Below are positions 36,671 through 44,726 of a DNA stretch of 64,000 nucleotides, in pieces. The stretch is from assembly GCA_946885845.1 (NCBI GenBank), contig CAMPHJ010000002.1:1-64000 (forward strand), read 5' to 3'. The position numbers and the translations under genes were made by a program. The notes under the pieces are model-generated. The model did no database searches. It was not told the DNA's origin and saw nothing but the letters and a program-made list of their open reading frames with translations. Each line of letters begins with the position of its first letter. Position 1 is the first letter of the stretch. Source of the stretch: an uncultured Sphingobium sp. GTDB lineage: Bacteria > Pseudomonadota > Alphaproteobacteria > Sphingomonadales > Sphingomonadaceae.

Positions 36671-38288
36671 CCGCTCGCGTCGGCGGGCACCGTTCGCGCG
36701 CCAGTTGACCAATGTTCAACTCCTTCCGCGTCATCCCCATACCGGTGAATCGGGCGTCGCCGATATGACTGTTATGCGCCCAGACGACCGCCTTGGCGTC
36801 CGGCCCCTTGGCCTCGAGTAGATGCTCGAGCGTCTCGAACATATGCATGTCACGCAGGTTCCAACTCTGCGCGCCGCCATAATACATGATCCGGTAATAG
36901 CGTTCGGCCGAGGCGATGAGCTGCGCGTTCTGCGCCGCGTCGAGAAAATCGTCGGCGTCCGTTTTTGCATAATCGAAGCGCTTGGCGAAAAGCGCCTGGC
37001 ACTGCTCGATCACAGCCTTCTCGCATTCCGCGTATCCGCGCGTGAGCGCCATGCGGCCATAGGTTGCAGGATTACGCTGCCAGGGCGTCAGACAGCCATA
37101 GCGTTCGCGCGCAATTTCAGCGGTTTGGGGATCGACACGATCAAGATAGTCCAGCACCGCGCCGATCGAGTCGGACATGTTGTAAATGTCGAGGCCATAA
37201 AAGCCCGCGCGCTCTTCCAGACTCTCGACGCGGCCATTATGAGCGCGCATCCATTCGATAAGAACCTGGATATCCGTGTTGCGCCACATCCATGTCGGAA
37301 AACGCTGAAATGGCGGCTCCACGTCGGCGCGTTGAGGACGATGACGAACATACCGATCGACCGTGGCGGCGTCGGGCCAGTCGGCCTCCACCGCAACGAT
37401 GGTGAAGCCGTGATGCGCAACCAGATGCCGGGTGATCGCAGCGCGCGCCTGATAAAATTCGCTGGTGCCGTGGCTCGCTTCCCCCAGCATCACCACCCGC
37501 CGGTCGGCGAACCGATCGAATAGACGTCCGAATGCCGGATCATCAAATGGCGGGAGCAGTTCGGCCGCCTCGGCGATCATCCCCGCCAGGGTCAGTTTTT
37601 GCACAGCGCCGGGCACATGATTGCTTGCGGCGCGGCTACCATCCTCGCGCCAGCCCTGTGCGCCGACCAACGGAACGAACGTGACGGCGCCCAGATTTTC
37701 CTCTTCGAACCCGTCCTCGCTCACCCGGCTGATCTTGCAGAGCTTCTGATCCCCTAGATCGCCGACCGGGATAATCAGATGGCCGCCGATGGCCAGTTGT
37801 TCCTTGAGCGCGCGAGGAACGTCTGGACCGCCAGCCGCGACCAGGATTGCGTCAAAGGGTGCGTCCTGGGGCAAACCCTTCGTCCCGTCCCCAACGCGGA
37901 TTTCGACATTGTCATAACCAAGGTCCGCGATGCGCCGGGCTGCCAGAGCCGCCAGTTTTTCATGACGCTCGATCGCGATCACCTTTCCGGCGATCTGTCC
38001 CAATATGGCGGCCGCATAGCCCGATCCGGCGCCGACCTCCAGCACCAGGTCGGCGTCTTCGACTTCGGCGGCCTCAACCATGGCCGCGACGATATACGGC
38101 TGGGAGATGGTCTGCTCTTCCTCGATCGGCAGCGCCGAGTCCTCATAAGCGAATTCTTCCAGACCCTCCGGAACGAAACACTCACGCGGCACCGCTCGCA
38201 TCGCTGCAAGCACGCGCTCGTCGCGAATGCCGCGTCCAGCAAGATGCACATCGACCATTCGATCGCGGAGATTTTCATAATCGGTCAT
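36642..38288 (-). CDS. fused protein-L-isoaspartate methyltransferase / erythromycin-esterase-like protein, 3' truncated
   Basis: 548 residues. Residues 1-~215 are a Pcm-type methyltransferase: MRAVPRECFVPEGLEEFAYE, SQPYIVAAMVEAAE, LVLEVGAGSGYAAAILGQIA (SAM site) and VAAGGPDVPRALKEQL; it repairs isoaspartyl residues. Residues ~230-540 are an erythromycin-esterase-like domain: RRVVMLGEASHGTSEFYQAR, TIVAVEADWPDAATVDRYV, FYGLDIYNMSDSI and VVWAHNSHIGDARFTGMGM. Homology stops after KELNIGQLARERC, about 100 residues short, and the last 15 residues come from the joint with the nadE remnant. The methyltransferase part should still work; the esterase half is probably damaged. Overlaps the nucleotidase gene by 14 bases. 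Confidence 0.82.
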   Translation of the reverse strand: MTDYENLRDRMVDVHLAGRGIRDERVLAAMRAVPRECFVPEGLEEFAYEDSALPIEEEQTISQPYIVAAMVEAAEVEDADLVLEVGAGSGYAAAILGQIAGKVIAIERHEKLAALAARRIADLGYDNVEIRVGDGTKGLPQDAPFDAILVAAGGPDVPRALKEQLAIGGHLIIPVGDLGDQKLCKISRVSEDGFEEENLGAVTFVPLVGAQGWREDGSRAASNHVPGAVQKLTLAGMIAEAAELLPPFDDPAFGRLFDRFADRRVVMLGEASHGTSEFYQARAAITRHLVAHHGFTIVAVEADWPDAATVDRYVRHRPQRADVEPPFQRFPTWMWRNTDIQVLIEWMRAHNGRVESLEERAGFYGLDIYNMSDSIGAVLDYLDRVDPQTAEIARERYGCLTPWQRNPATYGRMALTRGYAECEKAVIEQCQALFAKRFDYAKTDADDFLDAAQNAQLIASAERYYRIMYYGGAQSWNLRDMHMFETLEHLLEAKGPDAKAVVWAHNSHIGDARFTGMGMTRKELNIGQLARERCPPTRAARCRARKAA

Positions 38289-38802
38289 GGGGCTTTCCCG
38301 CTTCCATTGCACCCGGTTCTGGAGATCCAGGCTCGCGAACAGCAACGCCCAAGCTCTTGAGTTGCTGGATCGTACTCTGAGCGTCGCGGTGCTGAAGGAA
38401 GATGCCGCCTGCCTCCTCCCAAAGATGTGCGTGCCGCAACTGATCGTCGACCAGGATGTCGCCGCGCTGCGCATGGCTGCGCTTGTCGACTGCCATGACG
38501 GTGAGGATGCGGGTGCCGGGGAAATGTTTCTTCGCCCACCGGACCTTCTGGGGCGATGCCCATCTGCCGCGCGGCAAGCCGGTCAGGATGATCGGGTTTA
38601 GATGCCGTACCGCTTCAAACAGCCGCATCCCATCCGGCATCAGAGGCAAGGTGCCGTAGAAATCGGGATGCCTGGCAAGCTCACGCCAGAAGGCGGGGAG
38701 GCCATGTCTGTTCTCGAAAGCGCGCGGCGGCATGCCGAGCAGTTCCGTCGCACCTCGGTCAAAATCGGCCAGAACGCCGTCGCAGTCGAGATAGAGTTGC
38801 AT
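38275..38802 (-). CDS. 5'(3')-deoxyribonucleotidase-like HAD phosphatase
   Basis: 175 residues from MQLYLDCDGVLADFDRGATE, which has the HAD motif I DxDGV. FYGTLPLMPDGMRLFEAVRH, PIILTGLPRG (motif II Thr), WAKKHFPGTRILTV with the Lys, and HAQRGDILVDDQLRHAHLW (motif IV DD) complete a NT5C-type site. It likely removes phosphate from nucleotides or related small molecules. It begins two bases after the upstream reading frame and overlaps the methyltransferase/esterase gene, forming one operon. Confidence 0.8.
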   Translation of the reverse strand: MQLYLDCDGVLADFDRGATELLGMPPRAFENRHGLPAFWRELARHPDFYGTLPLMPDGMRLFEAVRHLNPIILTGLPRGRWASPQKVRWAKKHFPGTRILTVMAVDKRSHAQRGDILVDDQLRHAHLWEEAGGIFLQHRDAQSTIQQLKSLGVAVREPGSPEPGAMEAGKPHDRL

Positions 38803-38804
38803 GG

Positions 38805-39182
38805 CTAAAAGCGCGCCGGAATGATCCGGATCGGCACGGGATCGGCAAGCGGCCGCCATCCCAGTCGCGCGATGACCTCGTTGCTTTCCACCGGTTCGCG
38901 CCCGCGCGCCCGATCGAGCGACCAGGTAATATGATAGGTGCTCCCGTCCGGCCGATCGGCGGCCCCATTTACCGTGACCACCATCGCTTGTAGCCCCTCG
39001 CCATCATCGACACTTCCGACAATATCGGCGCTCCGGGCATCGGGTAGGGAATCCCCGGCTGGGGCCCGAGCATCGAGTGTGATGTGATCAGCAATGACGT
39101 CCGGCCAGACGGGCGGAAAGCGCTTCAGCAGGTCCGCCCGATCGGCTGCGTCCAGTTTCCAGCCGGTGACTGGCGTGTCCAG
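38805..39182 (-). CDS. conserved-looking protein with no standard start codon
   Basis: 125 codons run from directly after the Csp-like gene to two bases before the nucleotidase: WKLDAADRADLLKRFPPVWP, DVIADHITLDARAPAGD, RPDGSTYHITWSLDRARG and WRPLADPVPIRIIPARF. The composition is clearly protein-like, and the HITLD / HITWSLD His strings recall 2H-phosphodiesterase-like folds, but no family is assigned. The frame has no ATG, GTG or TTG until residue ~70. It opens after the TAG of the upstream gene with CTG. Either CTG is used or the true 5' end was lost. Confidence 0.55.
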   Translation of the reverse strand: MDTPVTGWKLDAADRADLLKRFPPVWPDVIADHITLDARAPAGDSLPDARSADIVGSVDDGEGLQAMVVTVNGAADRPDGSTYHITWSLDRARGREPVESNEVIARLGWRPLADPVPIRIIPARF

Positions 39183-39185
39183 CTC

Positions 39186-39575
39186 CTATTGGACGGTCGG
39201 CAGGGCCCTTCGGCAATCGGCGGCACATTCCCGGCACATTTCCGCGCAAAGTTTGCAGTGCCTATGGTCGTGACGTGCGCACTCCTCCGCGCACAGGTCG
39301 CAAATCCGCGCGCAGGTTTCGAGCATGAGTCGTAGTGCTTCGACATTCTGGCCGGTTCTGCGCACCGCAAGATGCGCGGTGGCGCCGCAGACGTCCGCAC
39401 AATCGAGGCAAGAGCGGATGCATTGACGCATATCCATGTCCTCGGCTGCGCAGGCGTCCGCGCAGCTCGTGCACATCTCCGCGCAAAACATGGCGTGACG
39501 GGCGGCAGTGACGAGGAGTTCATTGACGTCCTCGCCGACATCGGGATGGAGCGCGATCATCTTGTGAATGGACAT
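39186..39575 (-). CDS. four-helix-bundle Cys-rich copper-binding protein (Csp-like)
   Basis: 129 residues with 19 cysteines in CxxxC/CxxC spacing along predicted helices: ARHAMFCAEMCTSCADACAA, MRQCIRSCLDCADVCG, LMLETCARICDLCAEECARH and HCKLCAEMCRECAADCRRAL. This is the DUF326/Csp family; known members bind many Cu(I) ions inside a four-helix bundle. No signal peptide, so a cytosolic Csp3-type store is expected. The start overlaps the stop of the gene encoding the Lys/Gly-rich protein by one base. It may supply or buffer copper for the oxidases in this window (inference). Confidence 0.85.
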   Translation of the reverse strand: MSIHKMIALHPDVGEDVNELLVTAARHAMFCAEMCTSCADACAAEDMDMRQCIRSCLDCADVCGATAHLAVRRTGQNVEALRLMLETCARICDLCAEECARHDHRHCKLCAEMCRECAADCRRALPTVQ

Positions 39576-39871
39576 CAGCCGTGCCCCTGTTTGCGGCGGG
39601 TTTCCCAGCCCTTCTTGGCGGCGGCCGAGCGCTTCTCATGGCTCTGGCCCAAGCCGGTTTCACGTCCGCCCTTGCGAGAGGAAGCACGACTTTCTTTCTT
39701 GCCGCGGCCCGAGCCCGACTTCTTGCCGCCGCCAGATTCCTTGTTCACCGTGGCCCATGCGCGGCGCTGCGCTTCTTTATGGCCGGCACCGCGGTCCTCA
39801 TACCCTTCCTCGATATGCTCGGCCTTGCGCTTCTGTTTGTCGGTGTAGCTCGATTTTTCGCCTTGGGGCAT
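39575..39871 (-). CDS. Lys/Gly/Ser-rich small basic protein, KGG-like
   Basis: 98 residues, very basic and low in hydrophobics: MPQGEKSSYTDKQKRKAEHI, EEGYEDRGAGHKEAQRRAWA, TVNKESGGGKKSG, RKGGRETGLGQSHEKRSAAA and KKGWETRRKQGHG. Proteins of this look are often labelled plasmid stabilisation or stress-induced KGG proteins, without proof. It is probably disordered and nucleic-acid binding. First gene of the Csp/nucleotidase/methyltransferase run. Confidence 0.65.
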   Translation of the reverse strand: MPQGEKSSYTDKQKRKAEHIEEGYEDRGAGHKEAQRRAWATVNKESGGGKKSGSGRGKKESRASSRKGGRETGLGQSHEKRSAAAKKGWETRRKQGHG

Positions 39872-40021
39872 GATACCTCTCCTGCTCGATCACCCCCCAA
39901 GGCGCATGAAACGAACGAAGCTGCATTTTGCTTCTTATTTCGTCGCACATGGCTGTCGTGTCGGCACCAAAGGTTGAGCCCGTCGCACTGCCGTCTCCTG
40001 TGCAGCGAGTGCATGACGAGC

Positions 40022-40273
40022 CTAATCTCGACAGCTCTGCTGAGCGCGCTGGTCTGACGGGCGCCAGCTTGGCATCTTCGTCATCGTCAACTGCCCCGAA
40101 TCCCGCCGGTGGTCACCATCTTTCTCGGCCTCGCCAAGGAGGAGGGCCAGCGCTTTTCGGGCGTACAGCGCCGACAGCTTGCGATGGATCATCTGGGCCT
40201 CCACGCTGCGTGCCATGTTTGCAGCGCAATCCTCCTGGGCGGCCCGGCGCCGCAAATAGGTAAGTTCATCCAT
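40022..40273 (-). CDS. small helical hypothetical protein
   Basis: 83 residues: MDELTYLRRRAAQEDCAANM, ARSVEAQMIHRKLSALYAR and KALALLLGEAEKDGD, a helical segment, then a polar tail. The start overlaps the end of the histidine kinase gene by eight bases, so it is co-translated. Similar short proteins follow HWE/HisKA_2 kinases in related bacteria as far as I recall. Function unknown. Confidence 0.55.
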   Translation of the reverse strand: MDELTYLRRRAAQEDCAANMARSVEAQMIHRKLSALYARKALALLLGEAEKDGDHRRDSGQLTMTKMPSWRPSDQRAQQSCRD

Positions 40274-40919
40274 GTGACGCTCCCCACCTTTTCTGGCCAT
40301 GCAACGGAAGCGCCAGGACAAACAGCTTCGATCCCGGCTTGGGAGAGCGCACCGCTCCACCGCACGAGGCAACCAGACGGCGGCCCAAACCTCCGCCGTT
40401 GCTGTGCTGGTGGTCGGTGAAGGGAGCGCCGTCGTCGTCCACGCTGATAATGATCTGGTCAGCATGGGGCCTCGCTGTGATATGGATATGTCCGCCGTCC
40501 TCACCAAGGAAGGCATGCTTAAGGGCGTTCGTCGCCAGTTCGTTCACAGCGAGCGCTACGGGCGCGACGCTGGCCGGGGTCAGTCCGTCACAACCCTGAT
40601 GAACCTGAAGCATGATCAATATGCCGCGCGGCGCGGCTTGCGCATTCAACGCTTCGCATATGTGCCTGAGCGCGCCTTCCAGGCTGGGCTTTTCGCTATC
40701 CAACGCGGCCGCCCTGGCATGCGCCAGAATAGCGACGCGCTCGGCCGCATCTTGAAGAGCCGTTTTCGTTTCGGCATGCGTGGCGCGCCCCGCCTGAAGA
40801 GAGAGCATCGCGACGATAAGTTGCAGGTCGTTGCTGCACCTGTGCATCGTCTCACGGAGCAGGAGCTGCATGTCGGCAGAGGCCGTTGCTTCAACATGGT
40901 AGGCTGGTTGCATGCTCAT
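40266..40919 (-). CDS. sensorless HisKA_2/HWE-type histidine kinase
   Basis: 217 residues. Only ~20 residues precede the phospho-acceptor helix LLLRETMHRCSNDLQLIVAM, with the His in MHRCSNDLQ as in HisKA_2 (EVHHRVKNNLQ). The ATPase domain shows PVALAVNELATNALKHAFLG (N box), IIISVDDDGAPF (G1) and GGGLGRRLVASCGG (G2). With no PAS, GAF or membrane input domain, the signal must come from a partner protein. Its start overlaps the stop of the Crp-like regulator gene by four bases, so the two are produced together. Confidence 0.8.
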   Translation of the reverse strand: MSMQPAYHVEATASADMQLLLRETMHRCSNDLQLIVAMLSLQAGRATHAETKTALQDAAERVAILAHARAAALDSEKPSLEGALRHICEALNAQAAPRGILIMLQVHQGCDGLTPASVAPVALAVNELATNALKHAFLGEDGGHIHITARPHADQIIISVDDDGAPFTDHQHSNGGGLGRRLVASCGGAVRSPKPGSKLFVLALPLHGQKRWGASHG

Positions 40920-41653
40920 GGGAAAGCCTGCCCAACGCTGGCAGAAGATCCAGCAATGGAAATATGGCTTGGGAGGCGGGATGCGATGGCCTCCGACCGA
41001 TGCAGATAGCGTTCGTCGAACTCGGCGATATCGGACAATTTCGCCACGCTTGGGATGTCGATGATTCGTCCGCGACTTTCTATAACGCCCAGGAATCGAA
41101 GGCGTTGAAGCGTTCGGTTGACATGCACCGGGGTCAGCCCCAGCACATCCGCGATTTGTTCCTGCTTCAGTGGTAGATCGAGGCGGACGGCATCGTCCTC
41201 TATCGCGCCTTCCAGGCGAACCGCTAGTTCACATAAGAGATGCGCCAAGCGCGCCATGGCTGATTTGCGGCCCAGGGCTAACGCCCACCGTCCGAGCATC
41301 GCATTCTCTATCGCCATTCGGCTCAGGAACAGCTGGGCTAGTTCCTTGGACGACTGGCTAAGCTCAATGGCCCGGCCGCGCTCCAAGCCCAGGAATTTTG
41401 CGGGGGTCAGTGCCTGAATTCCATAATCGGGGCGTAGAAGAGCCAGGGAATCCAGATTGCAAAAATCTCCGGGCAGAAGAACAGCCAGTATCTGCCGGGC
41501 GCCACCGCCGGTCCCCGTGTAGCGAACGGCCCAGCCGTCGACCAACAGATGAAGGGCGCGGCAAACGCTTCCTTCGTGGATCAAGACCCCGCCTGCTTTC
41601 AACTGCCGCTCCGTGGCCTGAGTTATGATGAGGTCGAGTGGGTCAGTGGTCAT
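40916..41653 (-). CDS. Crp/Fnr-family regulator coupled to a histidine kinase
   Basis: 245 residues. Cyclic-nucleotide-binding-like domain (AGGVLIHEGSVCRALHLLVD, ILAVLLPGDFCNLDSLAL) then a Crp helix-turn-helix (LPLKQEQIADVLGLTPVHVN, RTLQRLRFLGVIESRGRII). No N-terminal Fe-S cysteines, so not an oxygen-sensing Fnr. The C-terminus is longer than usual by ~25 residues. Divergent from the Crp gene at 42022. Confidence 0.85.
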   Translation of the reverse strand: MTTDPLDLIITQATERQLKAGGVLIHEGSVCRALHLLVDGWAVRYTGTGGGARQILAVLLPGDFCNLDSLALLRPDYGIQALTPAKFLGLERGRAIELSQSSKELAQLFLSRMAIENAMLGRWALALGRKSAMARLAHLLCELAVRLEGAIEDDAVRLDLPLKQEQIADVLGLTPVHVNRTLQRLRFLGVIESRGRIIDIPSVAKLSDIAEFDERYLHRSEAIASRLPSHISIAGSSASVGQAFP

Positions 41654-42021
41654 GTCAGTGCATCAGGCCGAAGTGGGATGCCGGATATCGAGATCGGAAA
41701 GCGGAGGGCGTCGGCCACAGCCCAAATTTCTGACCAATGGGCATGAAAATCGCTCTCCGGTCCGCTTCGACGCCTCCGTGGGCGACAGAATGTGGATAGA
41801 TATTCATCGAGACAGGACTCACCGCATGCGGGTTCATCAACATACGCGTTAAAAGATAACGGCCAAGGCTTGGGGGTGTTTCTGTATGATAGCTGACAAA
41901 GATGAGCCCCCGGATGACAGCGCCTCCGATTAGGTCTAAACTTGCTTATCACCTGCCGAACTTCTGGGGCGCAGGTGGCTGAGAGTTAGTTCGCTCCCGC
42001 CCTTTTGCATGCGAGGAGTCC
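41654..42021. other. divergent intergenic region between two Crp-type genes
   Basis: About 368 bases without a recognisable gene. It must carry the promoters for both regulators. No clear TGTGA-N6-TCACA site was found. A small open frame at 41650-41952 has no homologous look and is not called. Confidence 0.4.
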
Positions 42022-42738
42022 ATGTCTCAGCCAACTCAATCCTTTGTGCGAAACTGTCTTCTATCGTCGATATCGTCGGCGGCTTATGAAACCCTGCGGC
42101 CCCATCTTGAATCGATCACGCTGGAAAAGGGTGACGTGCTGATCGAACGGGATATTCCATTCACGCACGTTCACTTTCTTGATCGGGGCATTGGCTCGAT
42201 GGTGGTCGCGACGCCCGATAGCCGCCGGGTCGAGGTCGGTCTTTTCGGCCGCGACGGCATGTCGGGCATCGGCGCCGTCCTTGGCGTGAACCGGATCTCG
42301 CAGCAGACTGTCATGCAGGTCGCGGGAGACGGCTATCGGGTCGAGGTCGCTGCACTGCGCCAGTCTCTTGCCAGTTCACCCGAATTGTTCGCGAAGCTGC
42401 TTCTTTTCGTCCAGACCCTGATTACCCAGGCGAGTTTCACCGCCCTGTCCAATGCCAATCAGCTGATCGAGGAACGGCTCGCCCGTTGGCTGCTGATGTG
42501 CCACGATCGTGTCGATGGCGACGATATTGCCATCACGCATGAGTTTCTTTCCATCATGCTCGCGGTTCAGCGTCCGAGCGTTACTTCCGCACTGCACATG
42601 ATCGAGGGCAATGGCTTCATTCGATCTACGCGCGGCAACGTCAAAATACTCGACCGGGAGGCGCTCGTTGAATTCTCCGACAGCAGCTATGGCGCCCCGG
42701 AAGCAGAATATCGCCGACTGATCGGCGAGCCGTTTTAG
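42022..42738 (+). CDS. Crp/Fnr-family regulator, first copy of a duplicated pair
   Basis: 238 residues. Sensor domain: LESITLEKGDVLIERDIPFT, VHFLDRGIGSMVVATPDSRR and VEVGLFGRDGMSGIGAVLG; then the dimer helix ending NQLIEERLARWLLMCHDR and a winged helix with ITHEFLSIMLAVQRPSVTSA, LHMIEGNGFIRSTRGNV. Ends YGAPEAEYRRLIG, the same as the copy at 43973. GGAGTCC precedes the ATG. It is followed by a DUF6894 gene. Confidence 0.87.
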   Translation: MSQPTQSFVRNCLLSSISSAAYETLRPHLESITLEKGDVLIERDIPFTHVHFLDRGIGSMVVATPDSRRVEVGLFGRDGMSGIGAVLGVNRISQQTVMQVAGDGYRVEVAALRQSLASSPELFAKLLLFVQTLITQASFTALSNANQLIEERLARWLLMCHDRVDGDDIAITHEFLSIMLAVQRPSVTSALHMIEGNGFIRSTRGNVKILDREALVEFSDSSYGAPEAEYRRLIGEPF

Positions 42739-42748
42739 GACGATCGGC

Positions 42749-43016
42749 GTGCCGCTCTTCTATCTGCATCAGCATACCCCGAGGTCAAGGATTGATGATC
42801 CCGAGGGCAGTGACTTGCCTGATCTGGCAACCGCGCATTTGGAAGCGATTAGAGCCGCGAGGCAATTGCTTGCAGCGGCCGTGCTGAAAGGCGCCGCGCC
42901 CGCAGGCGTCGGTTTCGAAAATCAGCGATGAAGCTGGATGTAGCCTGCTTTACGTCGCATTCCGCGACGTCCTGCCACCCTCGCTCTTCGATCTTCCCAT
43001 AGATGCAGCTTGGTAA
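42749..43016 (+). pseudogene. DUF6894 protein, frameshifted
   Basis: Starting at GTG, 60 codons read FYLHQHTPRSRIDDPEGSDL and LPDLATAHLEAIRAARQLLA, then stop. Shifting frame near 42915 continues as SDEAGCSLLYVAFRDVLPPS and LFDLPIDAAW. Together they match the intact DUF6894 protein at 44727 (DDEGSDL, ARQL, CLLIVPFSDALP). So it is a once-complete gene broken by one small indel. Function of DUF6894 is unknown. Confidence 0.75.
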
Positions 43017-43066
43017 GGTATCGAACAGACGGAGTCTAACATCTCGCCAGAGACCCTACTCGCCCT

Positions 43067-43495
43067 CTAGGTCACCGACTCATTATGCCGCAACCATATC
43101 CTGATTGAGGCGAGCTGGACGGAGGCGAGAAAATTGTCGTCTCGCTTGTCGTATCGGGTGGCGACAGCTCTGAAATGCTTGAGTTTGCTGAAGAAGCGTT
43201 CGACGAGGTTGCGATAGCGATAGAGGAACGGGCTGAAGGCCGGGATGCGCTTTCGGTTGGGCATCGGCTTGACGCAGGCCCATGCGCCGCGCGCCGCTAA
43301 GGCATTACGCATGGCGTCGCTGTCATAGGCGCGGTCGGCCAGCAGGACGCAGCCTTCACCGAGGCCATCGAGCATATCGTCGGCTGATCGTCCGTCATGT
43401 GCCTGTCCTTCGGTCAGCTTCAAGCCGATGGGTAGCCCGAGCGCATCGACCAGCGCATGGATCTTGGTTGTCAGGCCGCCGCGCGAGCGACCCAT
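43067..43495 (-). CDS. IS5-family transposase, second frame
   Basis: 142 residues: GRSRGGLTTKIHALVDALGL, CVLLADRAYDSDAMRNAL (second catalytic Asp), RKRIPAFSPFLYRYRNLVER and FFSKLKHFRAVATRYDK (final Glu in NLVERFFSKLK). The DDE triad is complete across the two frames, so the element looks active. The stop lies in the left terminal repeat. Confidence 0.85.
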   Translation of the reverse strand: MGRSRGGLTTKIHALVDALGLPIGLKLTEGQAHDGRSADDMLDGLGEGCVLLADRAYDSDAMRNALAARGAWACVKPMPNRKRIPAFSPFLYRYRNLVERFFSKLKHFRAVATRYDKRDDNFLASVQLASIRIWLRHNESVT

Positions 43496-43912
43496 GCAAC
43501 GGGATCGACCATCTTTTTTTGGGCGTTGGAAGCGTGCTGGTGGACGCGGATCGACGAGGAGTCGATCATCTGGATGTCACCTTGGTAAGCTGCTGACACA
43601 GCTTGCAATATCCGCGCCCAGTGACCTGCCTTGCGCCAGCGGTTGAAGCGGTTCACGCAGGTCGTATGCGGGCCATAGCGCGCCGGAATATCCGCCCAGG
43701 GCGCCCCCGTCCGCAGCCGCCAGAATATCCCGTTCAGCACCCGGCGATCATCGACACGTGCAACCCCGCGCACCTTGGTCGGAAGCAGGGGCTCAATCAC
43801 CGACCACTCAAAATCCGTCAGATCAAAACGCGCCACAGCCAGTCTCCCTTCGCTCGAAAACTGAATCAGAAATTAGACCGATTGGGAATCCTGTTTATGG
43901 GTATGTGACCTA
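43068..43912 (-). mobile_element. IS5-family (IS427-type) insertion sequence
   Basis: About 845 bases. The ends are TAGGTCAC..AC.CAT at the left and its inverted copy ATG.GT..GTGACCTA at the right (14 of 18 matching). The outermost TA on each side may be the target duplication. It contains two overlapping minus-strand frames that together give a DDE transposase. It splits the two Crp+DUF6894 pairs. Confidence 0.82.
43471..43836 (-). CDS. IS5-family transposase, first frame
   Basis: 121 residues: MARFDLTDFEWSVIEPLLPT, VDDRRVLNGIFWRLRTGAPW and ADIPARYGPHTTCVNRFNRW are the DUF4096 N-terminal part; IQMIDSSSIRVHQHA carries the first catalytic Asp. It overlaps the second frame by 25 bases; in this IS group a programmed -1 shift joins the two. 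Confidence 0.85.
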   Translation of the reverse strand: MARFDLTDFEWSVIEPLLPTKVRGVARVDDRRVLNGIFWRLRTGAPWADIPARYGPHTTCVNRFNRWRKAGHWARILQAVSAAYQGDIQMIDSSSIRVHQHASNAQKKMVDPVAWVARAAA

Positions 43913-43972
43913 ACGCAGTCCGGTGCAACGCTTTGTAATTCGAGCGCCTTGATTAGCGGGAACGGCAACGGG

Positions 43973-44704
43973 ATGACATCAATAATCCAGCAAGGTCGCG
44001 GCAACAGGCTTTTGAGCGTCCTGTCGCCAGAGGATTATCTCCTTCTTGAACCGCGACTTTCCTGGTGCGAACTGGAACGCGGTCAAACTCTGGTCCTGCC
44101 CGACGAGCCGATCGGCGATGCGTGGTTCCCCATAAGCGGCCTCAGTTCCATCATTGCCATCTCTGCGGAAAATCAGGGGATCGAGGTCGGCCTGATCGGT
44201 CGTGAGGGATTGATCGGCCTGCCGCTGTTACTAGACTGTGACCGAACGCCCCATAGGGTCTTCATGCAGGTTGGGGGCAAGGGTTTCCGCATTGCGTCGG
44301 ACGACCTTGAGGCGGTCATGAACGCCAGCGCAAGCCTGCGAAAGCGTCTGCTGCGCTTCGTGCAGGTCTTCAACACCCAGATCACCTACACGGCTTTGTC
44401 GAACACCATACACACCATCGAGGAACGACTCGCGCGGTGGCTATTAATGAGTCATGATCGGCAGGATGGTGACGAAATCCCGCTTACTCACGAATTCCTT
44501 GCACTGATGCTGGGCGTAAGACGGCCAAGTGTCACGATTGCCTTGCACTCTCTGGAAGGATTAGGCTTTATTAAATCTACGCGGGGCCTCGTGACCATCC
44601 GCAGACGGCCCGAACTGCAAGAGTTTGCCGGCGCCGCCTATGGTACGCCCGAGGCCGAATATGAACGTTTGATCGGGCCATTTCGTTCGCCTGATCCACA
44701 CTGA
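43973..44704 (+). CDS. Crp/Fnr-family regulator, second copy of the pair
   Basis: 243 residues from the ATG at 43973 (a TTG eight codons earlier keeps the frame open). Same architecture as the copy at 42022: WCELERGQTLVLPDEPIGDA, VEVGLIGREGLIGLPLLLD, IHTIEERLARWLLMSHDR, LTHEFLALMLGVRRPSVTIA and YGTPEAEYERLIG. No Fe-S cysteines. Clearly a paralogue, diverged well beyond recent duplication. Followed after 22 bases by an intact DUF6894 gene. Confidence 0.87.
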   Translation: MTSIIQQGRGNRLLSVLSPEDYLLLEPRLSWCELERGQTLVLPDEPIGDAWFPISGLSSIIAISAENQGIEVGLIGREGLIGLPLLLDCDRTPHRVFMQVGGKGFRIASDDLEAVMNASASLRKRLLRFVQVFNTQITYTALSNTIHTIEERLARWLLMSHDRQDGDEIPLTHEFLALMLGVRRPSVTIALHSLEGLGFIKSTRGLVTIRRRPELQEFAGAAYGTPEAEYERLIGPFRSPDPH

Positions 44705-44726
44705 GAGACTCGATCCGGACTGATCC

